Positions 7,963-18,421 of a stretch of DNA of 64,000 nucleotides are shown one piece after another. Source of the stretch: Streptomyces coacervatus (lineage in GTDB: Bacteria > Actinomycetota > Actinomycetes > Streptomycetales > Streptomycetaceae); assembly GCF_029223485.1 (NCBI RefSeq), contig NZ_JARHTP010000011.1:124001-188000 (forward strand). Reading direction: 5' to 3'. Under the pieces are notes generated by a model, which was given only the letters and a program-made list of their open reading frames with translations, was not told where the DNA came from and did no database searches. The position numbers and the translations under genes were made by a program. The first letter of the stretch is position 1. Every line of letters begins with the position of its first letter.

Positions 7963-9679
7963 TGCTGTCGGCTCCCTTCTGCGGCGCGGTGCCGCCCGAG
8001 GCATTCGAGGACGAGGCGGAGTTCTGCATACCGGCAGCGACGTTGTTGTTGCTGCCCGAGATGTTGCCGATGTGCACGTCGCCGTTGCTGATGTTCACGA
8101 CCTTCTGCATGAACTCCCCGGTTTCGTAACCGGCTTCGGCGAGCGCCGCCCGCACCCCGTTGGCGACGCGGTCCTGCACGCTCTTCAGGTAGCGCGCCAC
8201 GTCCATCTCCTGGAAGAGCGAGCCGGCGGCCACCGAGCCCAGTTCGCGCACCGACAGCGCCGGCCCGTCGGGCAGCGCGCCCGCGTACCCGCCGGTCAGC
8301 AGCCGCCACACGTACACCAGGCCGCGGCCCAACTGGGCCAGCGAGCGCCCGGCCGACGCGGGCACCAGGACGACGGCGCCCGCCGCCTTGCCGAGCACGT
8401 TGTTGTTGCGGAACCGGTGCGCCGTACGGTCGGCGTCCTTGAAGTCCGTCCGCACCGGCGTCAGCACATGCGGCGCTATCTCCAGCATCAGCATCCGGCC
8501 CTGGGTGTGGATGCGCACGAAGACCGTGACGACCAGCTCCTCCTCCCAGCCGCCGACGCGGATGCGCAGGAAGTGCCGCCGCTTCTCGGCGCCCTCCTCG
8601 ACCGCCCGCGTCCGGTGGTCCTCGAAGGCCTGGGGGGTGTACGGCGCCTGGTCCCGGGTGAGCAGTCCCTCGACCGGCAGGAACACGCACTCGTCGATCT
8701 CCAGCCAGCGCAGCCGGTCGCGAACGCCGGGGCCCGCGTACTCGGCCGGAATGCGGAGCTGTTCGAGCAGCGGCCGGACCGCCTCCAGGACCGTGCGGTT
8801 GCTGAGCGGCCGCTGCTGCTTCAGCTCGTCCGGCCGCAGTTCGACGGCCAGCACCCAGGTGTCGTAGGCCGCTCCGGCCCCGCAGAACGGACGCACCTCG
8901 TGATACATGACCAGCGGCGCGTGCTGCTCGACACGGATGCGCTGCTTCAGCCGCTGGAAGCGGGGGTTCTCGGCCTGCTCGGCGGGGTCGCTCGCGGCGT
9001 CCGGGAAGCGCTGCGGGGAGAGCTCGGCGGCCAGCGCCCGGCTGAACTGGTTGCGCTGGACGTGCACGCACCACGCGATCAGCGCGAACACGGCGAGCGC
9101 GAGCCAGGCCTGCCACGGCTTGATCGCGCCGCTGATGCTGCTCGGCGAGAACACGTCGCTGAAGCTCGGCGAGTCCGCATAGCTGGAGTCGTACGAGGAG
9201 TCGTACGAGCCGTACGGCGAGCTCTCGTCCGAGCCCGAGCCGAACGCCGCGAGGACGGTGAGGACCAGCACCGTCGCAAAGAACGCACGGCCCCACCAGC
9301 GGACCAGGAACGCGGCGATACGGCGGTACAGGGGCGGCTGCTCGGCGCGGCCCCTGACCCAGGGGGCGATGGCGAGCGCCACGCTGGGCAGCACGAAGAG
9401 GATCAGCAGACCGCCGCTGAGCGCCGTGCCGACCACCCAGAGGCCGATGATCGCCCCGGCCCACAGCAACTCCTGGCGACGGGCGCGCAGGGCGTGGGCG
9501 AGGACGCGGGCGGCGTCGAAGCCGAGCGAGGGCGCCACGATCCGCTGCTCGTTGAGATGCAGTTCCTCGATGACGCGGTCGCGGTAAGCGGAATCCAGAT
9601 AGGTGCCGGCGCACAGCAGCCGACTGGCCTCGCTGGCGTGCGGCGGAGTGGGCGGTACTGCAGGTGGCGCGGTGCTCAC
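7952..9679 (-). CDS. Unrecognised multi-pass membrane protein with C-terminal Asn-rich motif
   Basis: A 575-residue protein with hydrophobic segments at about 71-105 (probably two helices), 132-148 and 189-207. A Ser/Tyr/Asp-rich loop (GSYDSSYDSSY) lies between the last two. The remaining 365 residues appear soluble and mixed alpha/beta. The tail from about residue 527 carries VHIGNISGSNNNVAAG and then a Ser/Ala/Gly-rich end. The GTG start at 9679 is preceded by GGGGGA. It is first in a three-gene unit with the 121- and 348-residue proteins. The motif is nearly identical to the N-terminus of the next gene product. No named domain is recognised. Confidence 0.82.
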   Translation of the reverse strand: MSTAPPAVPPTPPHASEASRLLCAGTYLDSAYRDRVIEELHLNEQRIVAPSLGFDAARVLAHALRARRQELLWAGAIIGLWVVGTALSGGLLILFVLPSVALAIAPWVRGRAEQPPLYRRIAAFLVRWWGRAFFATVLVLTVLAAFGSGSDESSPYGSYDSSYDSSYADSPSFSDVFSPSSISGAIKPWQAWLALAVFALIAWCVHVQRNQFSRALAAELSPQRFPDAASDPAEQAENPRFQRLKQRIRVEQHAPLVMYHEVRPFCGAGAAYDTWVLAVELRPDELKQQRPLSNRTVLEAVRPLLEQLRIPAEYAGPGVRDRLRWLEIDECVFLPVEGLLTRDQAPYTPQAFEDHRTRAVEEGAEKRRHFLRIRVGGWEEELVVTVFVRIHTQGRMLMLEIAPHVLTPVRTDFKDADRTAHRFRNNNVLGKAAGAVVLVPASAGRSLAQLGRGLVYVWRLLTGGYAGALPDGPALSVRELGSVAAGSLFQEMDVARYLKSVQDRVANGVRAALAEAGYETGEFMQKVVNISNGDVHIGNISGSNNNVAAGMQNSASSSNASGGTAPQKGADSNGQ

Positions 9680-9780
9680 GCGAATCCCCCGATGCGTGGA
9701 AATGCCGTTGTCAGACGTTCAGTTGACAAACCATCAGCATAGAGGGGCCGGTGGGAGCAGGGAAGCGGAATACCAAGGTA

Positions 9781-9814
9781 TGGACCCTCGCCAATTCTTT
9801 GACTAGAGTCAAAG
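9781..9814 (+). promoter_or_regulatory. Promoter and palindromic operator of the MarR-GNAT gene
   Basis: CTTTGACT-AG-AGTCAAAG (9797-9814) is an 18-base palindrome with perfect eight-base arms, ending four bases before the ATG. It contains TAGAGT (9805-9810), a good Streptomyces -10 hexamer, and TGGACC lies 18 bases upstream as a possible -35. Transcription would then begin within about two bases of the ATG at 9819, and no ribosome site is visible, so a leaderless mRNA is likely. A second, smaller inverted repeat (ATACC-AA-GGTAT, 9770-9781) lies just upstream. MarR proteins typically bind such palindromes and repress their own promoters. Confidence 0.6.
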
Positions 9815-9818
9815 ATTT

Positions 9819-10757
9819 ATGGAGCCAGGACATACGGAGCCGGAGCCGGAGCCGGAGCCGGTGTCGACGGAGCAGGTGGCGGCCCTCCGTCGCTTCAACC
9901 GCTACTTCACGCGCCGCATCGGCGCGCTGGACGACCACTACCTCGGCCAGGACCGCCCGCTCGGCGAGGCCCGGCTGCTGTTCGAGATCGCCGAGCAACC
10001 GGGCGGGGTGTCCCTCCGGGAACTCAGGAGCCGCCTCGGACTCGACGCCGGATACCTCAGCCGGATGGCCAAGGCGCTTCAGGCGCAGGGCCTGGTCCGG
10101 CTCAGCGTCCACCCGGAGGACAACCGGCTGCGCATGATCGAGCCGACGCCCGCCGGCCGCGTCGAGGTCAAGGAGCAGAACCGCCGGGCCAACGCGCTCG
10201 CGGCAGGCCTGCTGGACACCCTCGCCCCCGGCCAACGCACGCAGCTGATCGAGGCGATGACCACGTCACAGCGCCTCCTGCGCCTGGCCGCCATCACAGT
10301 CGAACTCGTCGACGGCGCCTCCCCGGACGCCCGCGCCTGCCTGGACGCATACGCCGCCGACATCGACGAACGCTTCCCCGAGGGCTTCGACAAGTCGGAC
10401 CTGGTGGCCCCGGAGGAGGTGTCCGGGGAAGCGGGCGCGTTCTTCGTGGCATACGAGGAGAGCCACCCGGTGGGCTGCGGCGCGCTGCGTCGCCTGGAGC
10501 CGGGGGTGGGCGAGATCCGACATGTGTGGGTACACCCGGAAGCCCGGCGCCTCGGCCTGGCCCGCCGGATCCTCACCGCACTGGAGCAGGCGGCGGCCGA
10601 GCACGGCTGCACCGTCGTACGCCTGGACACACACGCGACCCTCACCGAGGCGCAGGCGATGTACCGGGCAAGCGGCTACACGGAGATCCCGGCGTACGTC
10701 GACCACGTCTACGCCGCCCACTGGTTCGAAAAACGGCTGGACACCCCCCTTTTTTAA
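9819..10757 (+). CDS. MarR-family regulator fused to a GNAT acetyltransferase
   Basis: A 312-residue two-domain protein. Residues 15-150 form a MarR-type winged helix: the recognition-helix region reads LRELRSRLGLDAGYLSRMAKAL and the wing VRLSVHPEDNRLRMI. Residues 155-305 form a GNAT acyltransferase with the acetyl-CoA loop region VHPEARRLGLARRIL and a later MYRASGYTEIP segment. MarR-GNAT fusions are a known class, thought to link DNA binding to a small-molecule or amino-group acetylation, but the substrate cannot be read from sequence. The N-terminus has an unusual Glu-Pro repeat (EPEPEPEP). The stop codon is immediately followed by a family 1 repeat. Confidence 0.9.
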   Translation: MEPGHTEPEPEPEPVSTEQVAALRRFNRYFTRRIGALDDHYLGQDRPLGEARLLFEIAEQPGGVSLRELRSRLGLDAGYLSRMAKALQAQGLVRLSVHPEDNRLRMIEPTPAGRVEVKEQNRRANALAAGLLDTLAPGQRTQLIEAMTTSQRLLRLAAITVELVDGASPDARACLDAYAADIDERFPEGFDKSDLVAPEEVSGEAGAFFVAYEESHPVGCGALRRLEPGVGEIRHVWVHPEARRLGLARRILTALEQAAAEHGCTVVRLDTHATLTEAQAMYRASGYTEIPAYVDHVYAAHWFEKRLDTPLF

Positions 10758-10793
10758 GGGGCGCGGGGAACTGCGCGACCAGCCACGACGGCG
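10746..10793. repeat. Dispersed intergenic repeat, family 1, copy B
   Basis: The same 37-base core as at 4771-4807 occupies 10757-10793. CCCCTT (10746-10751) and AAGGGG (10756-10761) form a short hairpin that includes the stop codon of the plus-strand gene. It lies 61 bases past the stop of the minus-strand gene at 10855, in the same orientation relative to that gene as the other two copies. Confidence 0.85.
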
Positions 10794-10854
10794 CCGCGGC
10801 CGACAAACAACACCAGGCACCCCCTGGCCACGCAGCCAGCAACTCCCTCAGGGT

Positions 10855-11733
10855 CTACGAGCAGTCGGCCCCCGCCGGGCAGAAGGACCGCACCGCCATG
10901 GCGAGGGGCTCCCGCACCAGTTCGGGGTCCAGGTTCCCGGGGCCGCTGGAGCGGATCGCGTACAGCGTGCCATCGGCGGCCCGGAAGCGGTGGTCGATGA
11001 CCTGGCGTGCGCCCTTGTCCCCTTGTTCGTCGGAGTCGTATCGATACGACAGCTCGGCCCAGGTGTCGCCGCGGTCGCGCTCGATGACCCGGTATCCGGG
11101 CTGCTGCGAGAAGCCGTAACCGGGGTCGGTCTCCGCGAGGGTCAGGGACTCGTACGGGGTCGACTCGGAGACCTGGAAGATCTGCAGCCGGCGGCCATCG
11201 GCGGGGGCGTCGTAGTAGACGACGGGCGCCAACTGGCCTTGCTTCTGGCGGCGGTTCCAGCCCTGGGGGACGTCGATCCCGTAGCCGACGGGGTCCTGGG
11301 CGCGGCGGTAGCCGGCCGAGGGGGACGAGGACGCCAGGAGCGAGGCGGACGCGGTGGGTGTGGAGGTAGGGGTGGGCGTCGGGCTCTGCGGTGGGGTCGT
11401 GGTGGCCGTGACGCTGATGCTCGCAGCGGGCGTGGCCCCTGTGCCGGTCGAGTGGTCGCGGACGACGAGCCAGATGCCCGCACCCAGGCCCGCGCCGAGG
11501 ACGACCGCCGCGGTGAGCGCAGCCAGCAGAAGGCCGGTACGGCGGCGCGGGACGGGAGGGTGAGGGTACGGGGCGGGCGGCGGGGCCGACCAGGGCGGCG
11601 TCGCGTTGACCTGCGTCTCCGCCGAGGCCCAGTCGGGCGGCGGCTGCTGGGCGTTCCAGGCCGCCTGGCCTCTGTCCTCGCTCGGCTCGTGTCCCGCTCC
11701 GGAACCGGAGCTGTAGCCGTCCCATCCGCTCAT
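10855..11733 (-). CDS. Unrecognised single-pass membrane protein, paralogue of the 6540-7586 gene
   Basis: A 292-residue protein with a Gly/Pro-rich N-terminus (residues 1-62), one membrane helix around 67-91, a Ser/Thr/Pro linker and an extracytoplasmic domain of about 165 residues. The domain aligns by eye with the 348-residue protein at 6540: GYGIDVPQGW matches GFRIAIPEGW, RLQIFQVSES matches RLQVYQVAEA, and FRAADGTLYAI matches FVAADGNIYAI. Both end with two Cys (FCPAGADC here). The start has a G-rich ribosome site. It stands alone between the MarR-GNAT gene and mdh. The fold and function are unknown. Confidence 0.8.
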   Translation of the reverse strand: MSGWDGYSSGSGAGHEPSEDRGQAAWNAQQPPPDWASAETQVNATPPWSAPPPAPYPHPPVPRRRTGLLLAALTAAVVLGAGLGAGIWLVVRDHSTGTGATPAASISVTATTTPPQSPTPTPTSTPTASASLLASSSPSAGYRRAQDPVGYGIDVPQGWNRRQKQGQLAPVVYYDAPADGRRLQIFQVSESTPYESLTLAETDPGYGFSQQPGYRVIERDRGDTWAELSYRYDSDEQGDKGARQVIDHRFRAADGTLYAIRSSGPGNLDPELVREPLAMAVRSFCPAGADCS

Positions 11734-11793
11734 CGCGAACCCCCCGAATCACCCCACCGGGTACCTGTTCCGACGGTAGCGGCGAAAAAGGGA

Positions 11794-11832
11794 ACGGGCC
11801 CCGTTCCGGAAGGAAACCGGAACGGGGCCCGT
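11794..11832 (-). terminator. Perfect hairpin downstream of mdh
   Basis: ACGGGCCCCGTTCCGG (11794-11809) pairs perfectly over 16 bases with 11817-11832 around a seven-base loop (AAGGAAA). It is 45 bases beyond the mdh stop and upstream of the next gene, so it probably terminates mdh transcription and separates the two genes. Confidence 0.85.
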
Positions 11833-11877
11833 GCAGGTCCGTGACAGAGCCGTGAAGACCCGGCGTCAGCCGCGGGC

Positions 11878-14464
<2,587 letters not shown>

Positions 14465-14823
14465 TGCTTCCCCCCTCTTCCCCCCGGTTGGTGCTGGTAT
14501 TCCTCGCGATTCCCCCGCGCGTGGTGCCCGTTCTGGCTACCCACAGGGATGCGCCCAGTAAGGATCTCAGTTCCCGGGATGGGGGCGCACGGGAGCGTTG
14601 GGGCCACTCGGCATGCACCGTTGCACGCCGATCCGGCCGCGGTCCAGTGTCCCACCGACGGCCCCTCCACCGCCCGGCCGGACCCGCCCACGCTAGCCCT
14701 CCCGTCGAACAACCCCGTGTCAAATCCGCAAACTTGTCAATACATCGACACCGCAGGCACACACGGACATCCCCACCCGCCACGGGCGCATTCACCCCAC
14801 CCAGGGGCAACCCACCCGGCAAC
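14465..14823 (-). other. 359-base intergenic region between the two HTH genes
   Basis: It must hold the promoter of the downstream HTH/DUF2690 gene. On the minus strand there are two TTGACA hexamers (near 14740 and 14722), one of which may be a -35, but I see no convincing paired -10. No hairpin terminator or small gene with a ribosome site is evident. Confidence 0.4.
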
Positions 14824-15297
14824 TCACCCGAGCGTCAGGACGCCCACGACCGCGATCACCAGCATGAGGAGCAGCAGCAGTACGGCGCCCAGCAGCAACC
14901 GCCCGCCCGGCCGCCGACGGTTCTCCTCGGGGGCGTCCCACCAGGGCAGGGTCGGGTCGTCCTCGTACTCGGGCGCGCTCGCGTCACCGGATTCACCGGC
15001 CTCACCGGCGGATTTCGCCGGCCGTGGCCAGGCCTGGACCGCCAGTTCCCAGCGCACGCTGAAGCGCTCGGCCTCGGTGTCGGCGAGCCCCGCGATCCGG
15101 CACAGGGCGGTGACCGCCTGCCGGGGCGGGGGCTGGGTGGCGTTGAGGTAGCGGTGCCAGGAGGACTTGCTGTACGCGGTGCGGGCGCCGAGCGAGACGA
15201 GGCTGAGCCCCGTACGGTCCTTGAGGAGCCGCAGCTGCTCCACGAAGTGCCGCACCTCCGGCGGCAGATCGTCCGGCAGCGGCTGCCAGCCGCTCAT
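14824..15297 (-). CDS. Small membrane-anchored XRE-type HTH protein
   Basis: A 157-residue protein with an N-terminal helix-turn-helix (residues 12-75, SLVSLGARTAYSKSSWHRYL), an acidic and Pro-containing linker, and a C-terminal membrane helix (LLLGAVLLLLLMLVIAVVGV) that ends the protein almost at once. The start has TGGAGGTG at a good distance. The HTH is clearly related to that of the 420-residue protein downstream (both have DRTG-L-S and AYSK/GYSK-SW blocks), but this one lacks an outside domain. It is probably a tail-anchored DNA-binding protein. Function unknown. Confidence 0.85.
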   Translation of the reverse strand: MSGWQPLPDDLPPEVRHFVEQLRLLKDRTGLSLVSLGARTAYSKSSWHRYLNATQPPPRQAVTALCRIAGLADTEAERFSVRWELAVQAWPRPAKSAGEAGESGDASAPEYEDDPTLPWWDAPEENRRRPGGRLLLGAVLLLLLMLVIAVVGVLTLG

Positions 15298-15453
15298 CGC
15301 CCACCTCCAGAGTTCACTTGGTCTGAGCAGGTGACGACGCCGGCCGCCCGATGGTTCCCGCGCTGCGGAACGGTCACCTCCGTGCCACAGCTCGGCGCCG
15401 GCCCGTCCTTGCTCGGGGGAGAGGACGGACCGTCGTCGCAGAGGGTTCCGGCA

Positions 15454-15500
15454 GCGCCCCGACAGGGGCGCGGGGAACTGCGCGACCAGCCACGACGACG
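15454..15500. repeat. Dispersed intergenic repeat, family 1, copy C
   Basis: The 37-base core (15464-15500) matches the copies at 4771 and 10757 with one difference near its end. GCGCCCC (15454-15460) pairs with GGGGCGC (15465-15471). It begins 11 bases beyond the stop of the DUF3017 gene. The remainder of the gap to 15297 shows nothing I can name. Confidence 0.85.
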
Positions 15501-15511
15501 CCGCAGCCGAA

Positions 15512-15979
15512 CTAACTGCTCACCGTGAAATGCAGCGTGTCCTTCAGGAACGGAATCTGCAGCAACGGGTGCGGCTGCACCATCATCGCCAGCAGCACGA
15601 TGGCCAGGCCCAGCCCGGCGTACGTGACGATGTCCGTGAAGCGGGAGCGTACGGCGAGCATGCCGACGTCGGGCACGACCCAGCGCAGCACGGCCCCCGC
15701 CACCAGGGCGATGCCGATCAGCAGGGTGCCGACCCGGAAGACGTCGAGCGCGGTCAGCAGCAGGCCGAGCCCGACCAGGCCGAGGACGGCGAGGATCGGC
15801 CACTGCCGGGCGGGCGCGGGGGCGTCGCCGCGGGCGGCCCGGCCGCCGCCCTCGGGACGTGCGGTGTCCTTGGTGAACAGCGGGAAGCGCCGGGTGGCAC
15901 GGCGCGGCCTGCCCTCGGCGTCGGGCGCGCTGATCGCGTCGCGGACGGTTTCCTCGGCCTGCTCCTCGGGGTCCTTCAC
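15512..15979 (-). CDS. DUF3017 membrane protein
   Basis: A 155-residue protein with a charged N-terminal part (residues 1-65) followed by three hydrophobic helices (WPILAVLGLVGLGLLLTALD, LLIGIALVAGAVLRWVV, IVTYAGLGLAIVLLAMMV). This plan and its position directly after folD match the DUF3017 family of actinobacteria. GTG 15979 is chosen because AGGAGG lies five bases before it; the open frame further up lies within folD. It follows the folD stop by 22 bases and is cotranscribed with it. Function is unknown. Confidence 0.87.
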   Translation of the reverse strand: MKDPEEQAEETVRDAISAPDAEGRPRRATRRFPLFTKDTARPEGGGRAARGDAPAPARQWPILAVLGLVGLGLLLTALDVFRVGTLLIGIALVAGAVLRWVVPDVGMLAVRSRFTDIVTYAGLGLAIVLLAMMVQPHPLLQIPFLKDTLHFTVSS

Positions 15980-16001
15980 ATCGCCCTCCTGGCGCCTCGC
16001 C

Positions 16002-16856
16002 TCAGCCGGCACTGCGCTCCGCCGCCTCCACCACATTGACGAGCAGCTGGGCACGGGTCATCGGGCCGACTCCGCCGGGGTTCGGCGAGATCCAGCCCGC
16101 GACCTCGGCGACACCCGGGTGGACATCGCCCACGATCTTGCCCTCGGCGCTGCGCGAGACGCCGACGTCGAGGACGGCCGCGCCCGGCTTGACGTCCTCG
16201 GGACGGACCAGATGGGCGGAACCGGCAGCCGCGACGATGATGTCCGCGCGCTTGAGGTGCGACGACAGGTCCCGGGTGCCGGTGTGGCACTGGGTCACCG
16301 TCGCGTTCTCGCTCCGCCGGGTCAGCAGCAGCGGCATCGGGCGGCCGATGGTGACACCGCGGCCGACGACCACGACCTCGGCGCCCTTGATCTCCACGCC
16401 GTAGCGACGGAGGAGGGTGAGGACGCCGTTGGGGGTGCAGGGCAGCGGGGCGGGCTCGTTCAGCACGAGCCGCCCGAGGTTCATCGGGTGGAGTCCGTCG
16501 GCGTCCTTGTCCGGGTCCATCAGCTCCAGGATCCGGTTCTCGTCGATGCCCTTGGGCAGCGGCAGCTGGACGATATAGCCGGTGCACGCCGGGTCCTCGT
16601 TGAGCTCCCGTACGACCGCCTCGATCTCCTCCTGCGTCGCCGTGTCCGGCAGTTCGCGCTGGATGGAGGCGATGCCGACCTGGGCGCAGTCGCGGTGCTT
16701 GCCGGCGACGTACTTCTGGCTGCCGGGGTCGTTCCCGACGAGGATCGTGCCGAGGCCGGGCGTGATGCCCTTCTCCTTCAGCGCCGCCACGCGGGCGGTC
16801 AGATCGGACTTGATCGCGGCTGCGGTGGCCTTGCCATCGAGAATCTGGGCGGTCAT
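16002..16856 (-). CDS. folD: Bifunctional methylenetetrahydrofolate dehydrogenase/cyclohydrolase
   Basis: A 284-residue FolD enzyme that interconverts 5,10-methylene-, methenyl- and 10-formyl-tetrahydrofolate, feeding formyl groups to purine synthesis. The Tyr-xxx-Lys active-site pair is in [10 protein letters not shown], and other landmarks are [22 protein letters not shown] (NADP-binding loop) and the C-terminal signature [12 protein letters not shown] 16856 has a GAGG ribosome site; the frame stays open upstream but without support. The next gene is DUF3017, as in other Streptomyces. Its products connect with purH and purN elsewhere in the window. Confidence 0.97.
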   Translation of the reverse strand: MTAQILDGKATAAAIKSDLTARVAALKEKGITPGLGTILVGNDPGSQKYVAGKHRDCAQVGIASIQRELPDTATQEEIEAVVRELNEDPACTGYIVQLPLPKGIDENRILELMDPDKDADGLHPMNLGRLVLNEPAPLPCTPNGVLTLLRRYGVEIKGAEVVVVGRGVTIGRPMPLLLTRRSENATVTQCHTGTRDLSSHLKRADIIVAAAGSAHLVRPEDVKPGAAVLDVGVSRSAEGKIVGDVHPGVAEVAGWISPNPGGVGPMTRAQLLVNVVEAAERSAG

Positions 16857-17113
16857 GACCCCATCCTCGCGGATGACCGCCCCCCGGTTCCAATCCGGGG
16901 CCCTTCCGGACGCCACGGCTCGTATCCGGCCATGATCAGAGATGTTGCACTTGCACAACACATCCTGCCCGCGGCTGGACAATGCCTCGCCCCTCCGAGA
17001 ACGATGTAAGGCGCTGTATCGCGGCCGATGTTCGGGGGGCATACCGCTTTGATCGTGACGTTCCTCCGCATATTTCCGCAACGTCCCCATGTGTGCAACG
17101 GAGGAATCCCGCC

Positions 17114-17722
17114 ATGAGTTTCGGCGACCCGAACAACCCTTACGGTCAGCCCCAGCAGCCGCCGCAGCAGCCCGGCTACGGCTACCCGCAGCAGGGCGGC
17201 CAGCAGCCCTACGGCTACCCGCAGCAGCCCCCGCAGGGCGTGCCGCAGCAGCCGGGCTACGGCTACCCGCAGGCGCCCCAGGCCCCGGCCGGCTACGGCT
17301 ACCCGCAGCAGCCGGGTTACGGGATGCAGCCCCCGTACGCGAGCTGGGGTCAGCGTTTCCTCGGCACCCTCGTGGACATCCTCGTGTTCGTGCCCGCCTA
17401 CATCATCATTGGCATAGGCGGGGGCACCAAGATCTGGGCTCTGGTGGGCATCGGCTACGTCGCCGCCATCGGCATCGCGATCTGGCAGCTGATCCGGGAG
17501 GGCCGCACCGGCCAGACGGTCGGCAAGCAGGCGCTCGGCATCCGCCTGGTGAAGGAGATCGACGGGCAGCCCCTCGGCGTCGGCTTTGCCTTCGTCCGCC
17601 GGCTGGCGCACTTCCTGGACAGCCTCGCCTGCTACATCGGCTGGCTGTGGCCGGCTTGGGACCCCAAGCGTCAGACGTTCGCCGACAAGGTGTGCTCGAC
17701 CATCGTGATCCGTACGAACTGA
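17114..17722 (+). CDS. RDD-family membrane protein with Gln/Pro/Tyr/Gly-rich tail
   Basis: A 202-residue protein. Residues 1-75 are repeats built on QQPGYGYPQ, a disordered cytoplasmic tail. From residue 78 it is an RDD domain: the first conserved Arg and Asp occur in [14 protein letters not shown], followed by two hydrophobic helices and the [17 protein letters not shown] segment. RDD proteins are small membrane proteins; some have been linked to ion exchange, but no function can be claimed here. A GGAGGA ribosome site precedes the ATG. The next gene, 37 bases on, begins with the same MSFG-PNNPYG sequence. Confidence 0.88.
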   Translation: MSFGDPNNPYGQPQQPPQQPGYGYPQQGGQQPYGYPQQPPQGVPQQPGYGYPQAPQAPAGYGYPQQPGYGMQPPYASWGQRFLGTLVDILVFVPAYIIIGIGGGTKIWALVGIGYVAAIGIAIWQLIREGRTGQTVGKQALGIRLVKEIDGQPLGVGFAFVRRLAHFLDSLACYIGWLWPAWDPKRQTFADKVCSTIVIRTN

Positions 17723-17759
17723 GCGCTGCTCCACCCCATTTCACGGAGGAACACCCCCC

Positions 17760-18290
17760 ATGAGTTTCGGCGGCCCCAACAACCCCTACGGCCCGCAACA
17801 GGGCCAACAGCCGGGCTACGGCTATCCCACGGCTCCCCCGATGGGCCCCTACGGCGGCGCTCCCGTCATGACGACGATGCCGGGCAGCGTGAGCGCGGGC
17901 CGTGTGTTCCTGTGGGTGATCGTCCCTCTGCAGCTCATGGGTGTGGCCCTGTTCGCTTTCATCGCCGGGGTCCTTCGGAGGACGTCGAGCGCCGGCGCCG
18001 AGAACGAGGCCTCCTTCGAGAAGCTCAAGGAGTACTCGACCGGCGCGCTGTGGGCGTTGGTGGTGTTCGCGCTGGCCTGGGCGGTGTTCGCGGCCGTGCT
18101 GGCGTTGAAGTTCAGCGACGGCGGCAACCGTGTCCGGATCACGGCCATCGTCTTCGGCGTCATCACCGCGATGCTGGGCATCTACCCCTTCGTCGTCGTG
18201 GGCCTTCTCCACACGGTTCTCGGCATTCTGATAGCCGTGTTCGCCGGCAATGCGAACGGAACCGCCTGGTTCAATCGCGCACGCCAGTGA
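17760..18290 (+). CDS. Small multi-pass membrane protein sharing its N-terminus with the RDD protein
   Basis: A 176-residue protein starting MSFGGPNNPYG, like its upstream neighbour, with a shorter Gly/Pro/Tyr-rich tail. Four hydrophobic helices follow, at about 45-70, 92-118, 125-145 and 145-165. It has no RDD signature. CACGGAGGAA precedes the ATG, and a strong hairpin follows at 18333. The shared N-terminus in two adjacent unrelated membrane domains suggests duplication of the 5' end or a shared interaction tail (inference). Confidence 0.82.
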   Translation: MSFGGPNNPYGPQQGQQPGYGYPTAPPMGPYGGAPVMTTMPGSVSAGRVFLWVIVPLQLMGVALFAFIAGVLRRTSSAGAENEASFEKLKEYSTGALWALVVFALAWAVFAAVLALKFSDGGNRVRITAIVFGVITAMLGIYPFVVVGLLHTVLGILIAVFAGNANGTAWFNRARQ

Positions 18291-18332
18291 ACCGCCTCGC
18301 GCCACTGAACAGTTCGCGCCAATAAATCGCCA

Positions 18333-18369
18333 AGGGCCGTGTCTCCCCTTCCGAGGGGGACACGGCCCT
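18333..18369 (+). terminator. Hairpin terminator after the membrane protein pair
   Basis: AGGGCCGTGTC...CCCCT pairs with 18354-18369 with a single bulged T and a TCCG loop. It is about 42 bases past the stop at 18290 and before the FHA gene, so it closes the 17114-18290 transcription unit. Confidence 0.8.
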
Positions 18370-18421
18370 GGTGCGTCGCCCTACTCTGGCGTGGGTAGCC
18401 GGCAGGCACGGGAGAAGCACC

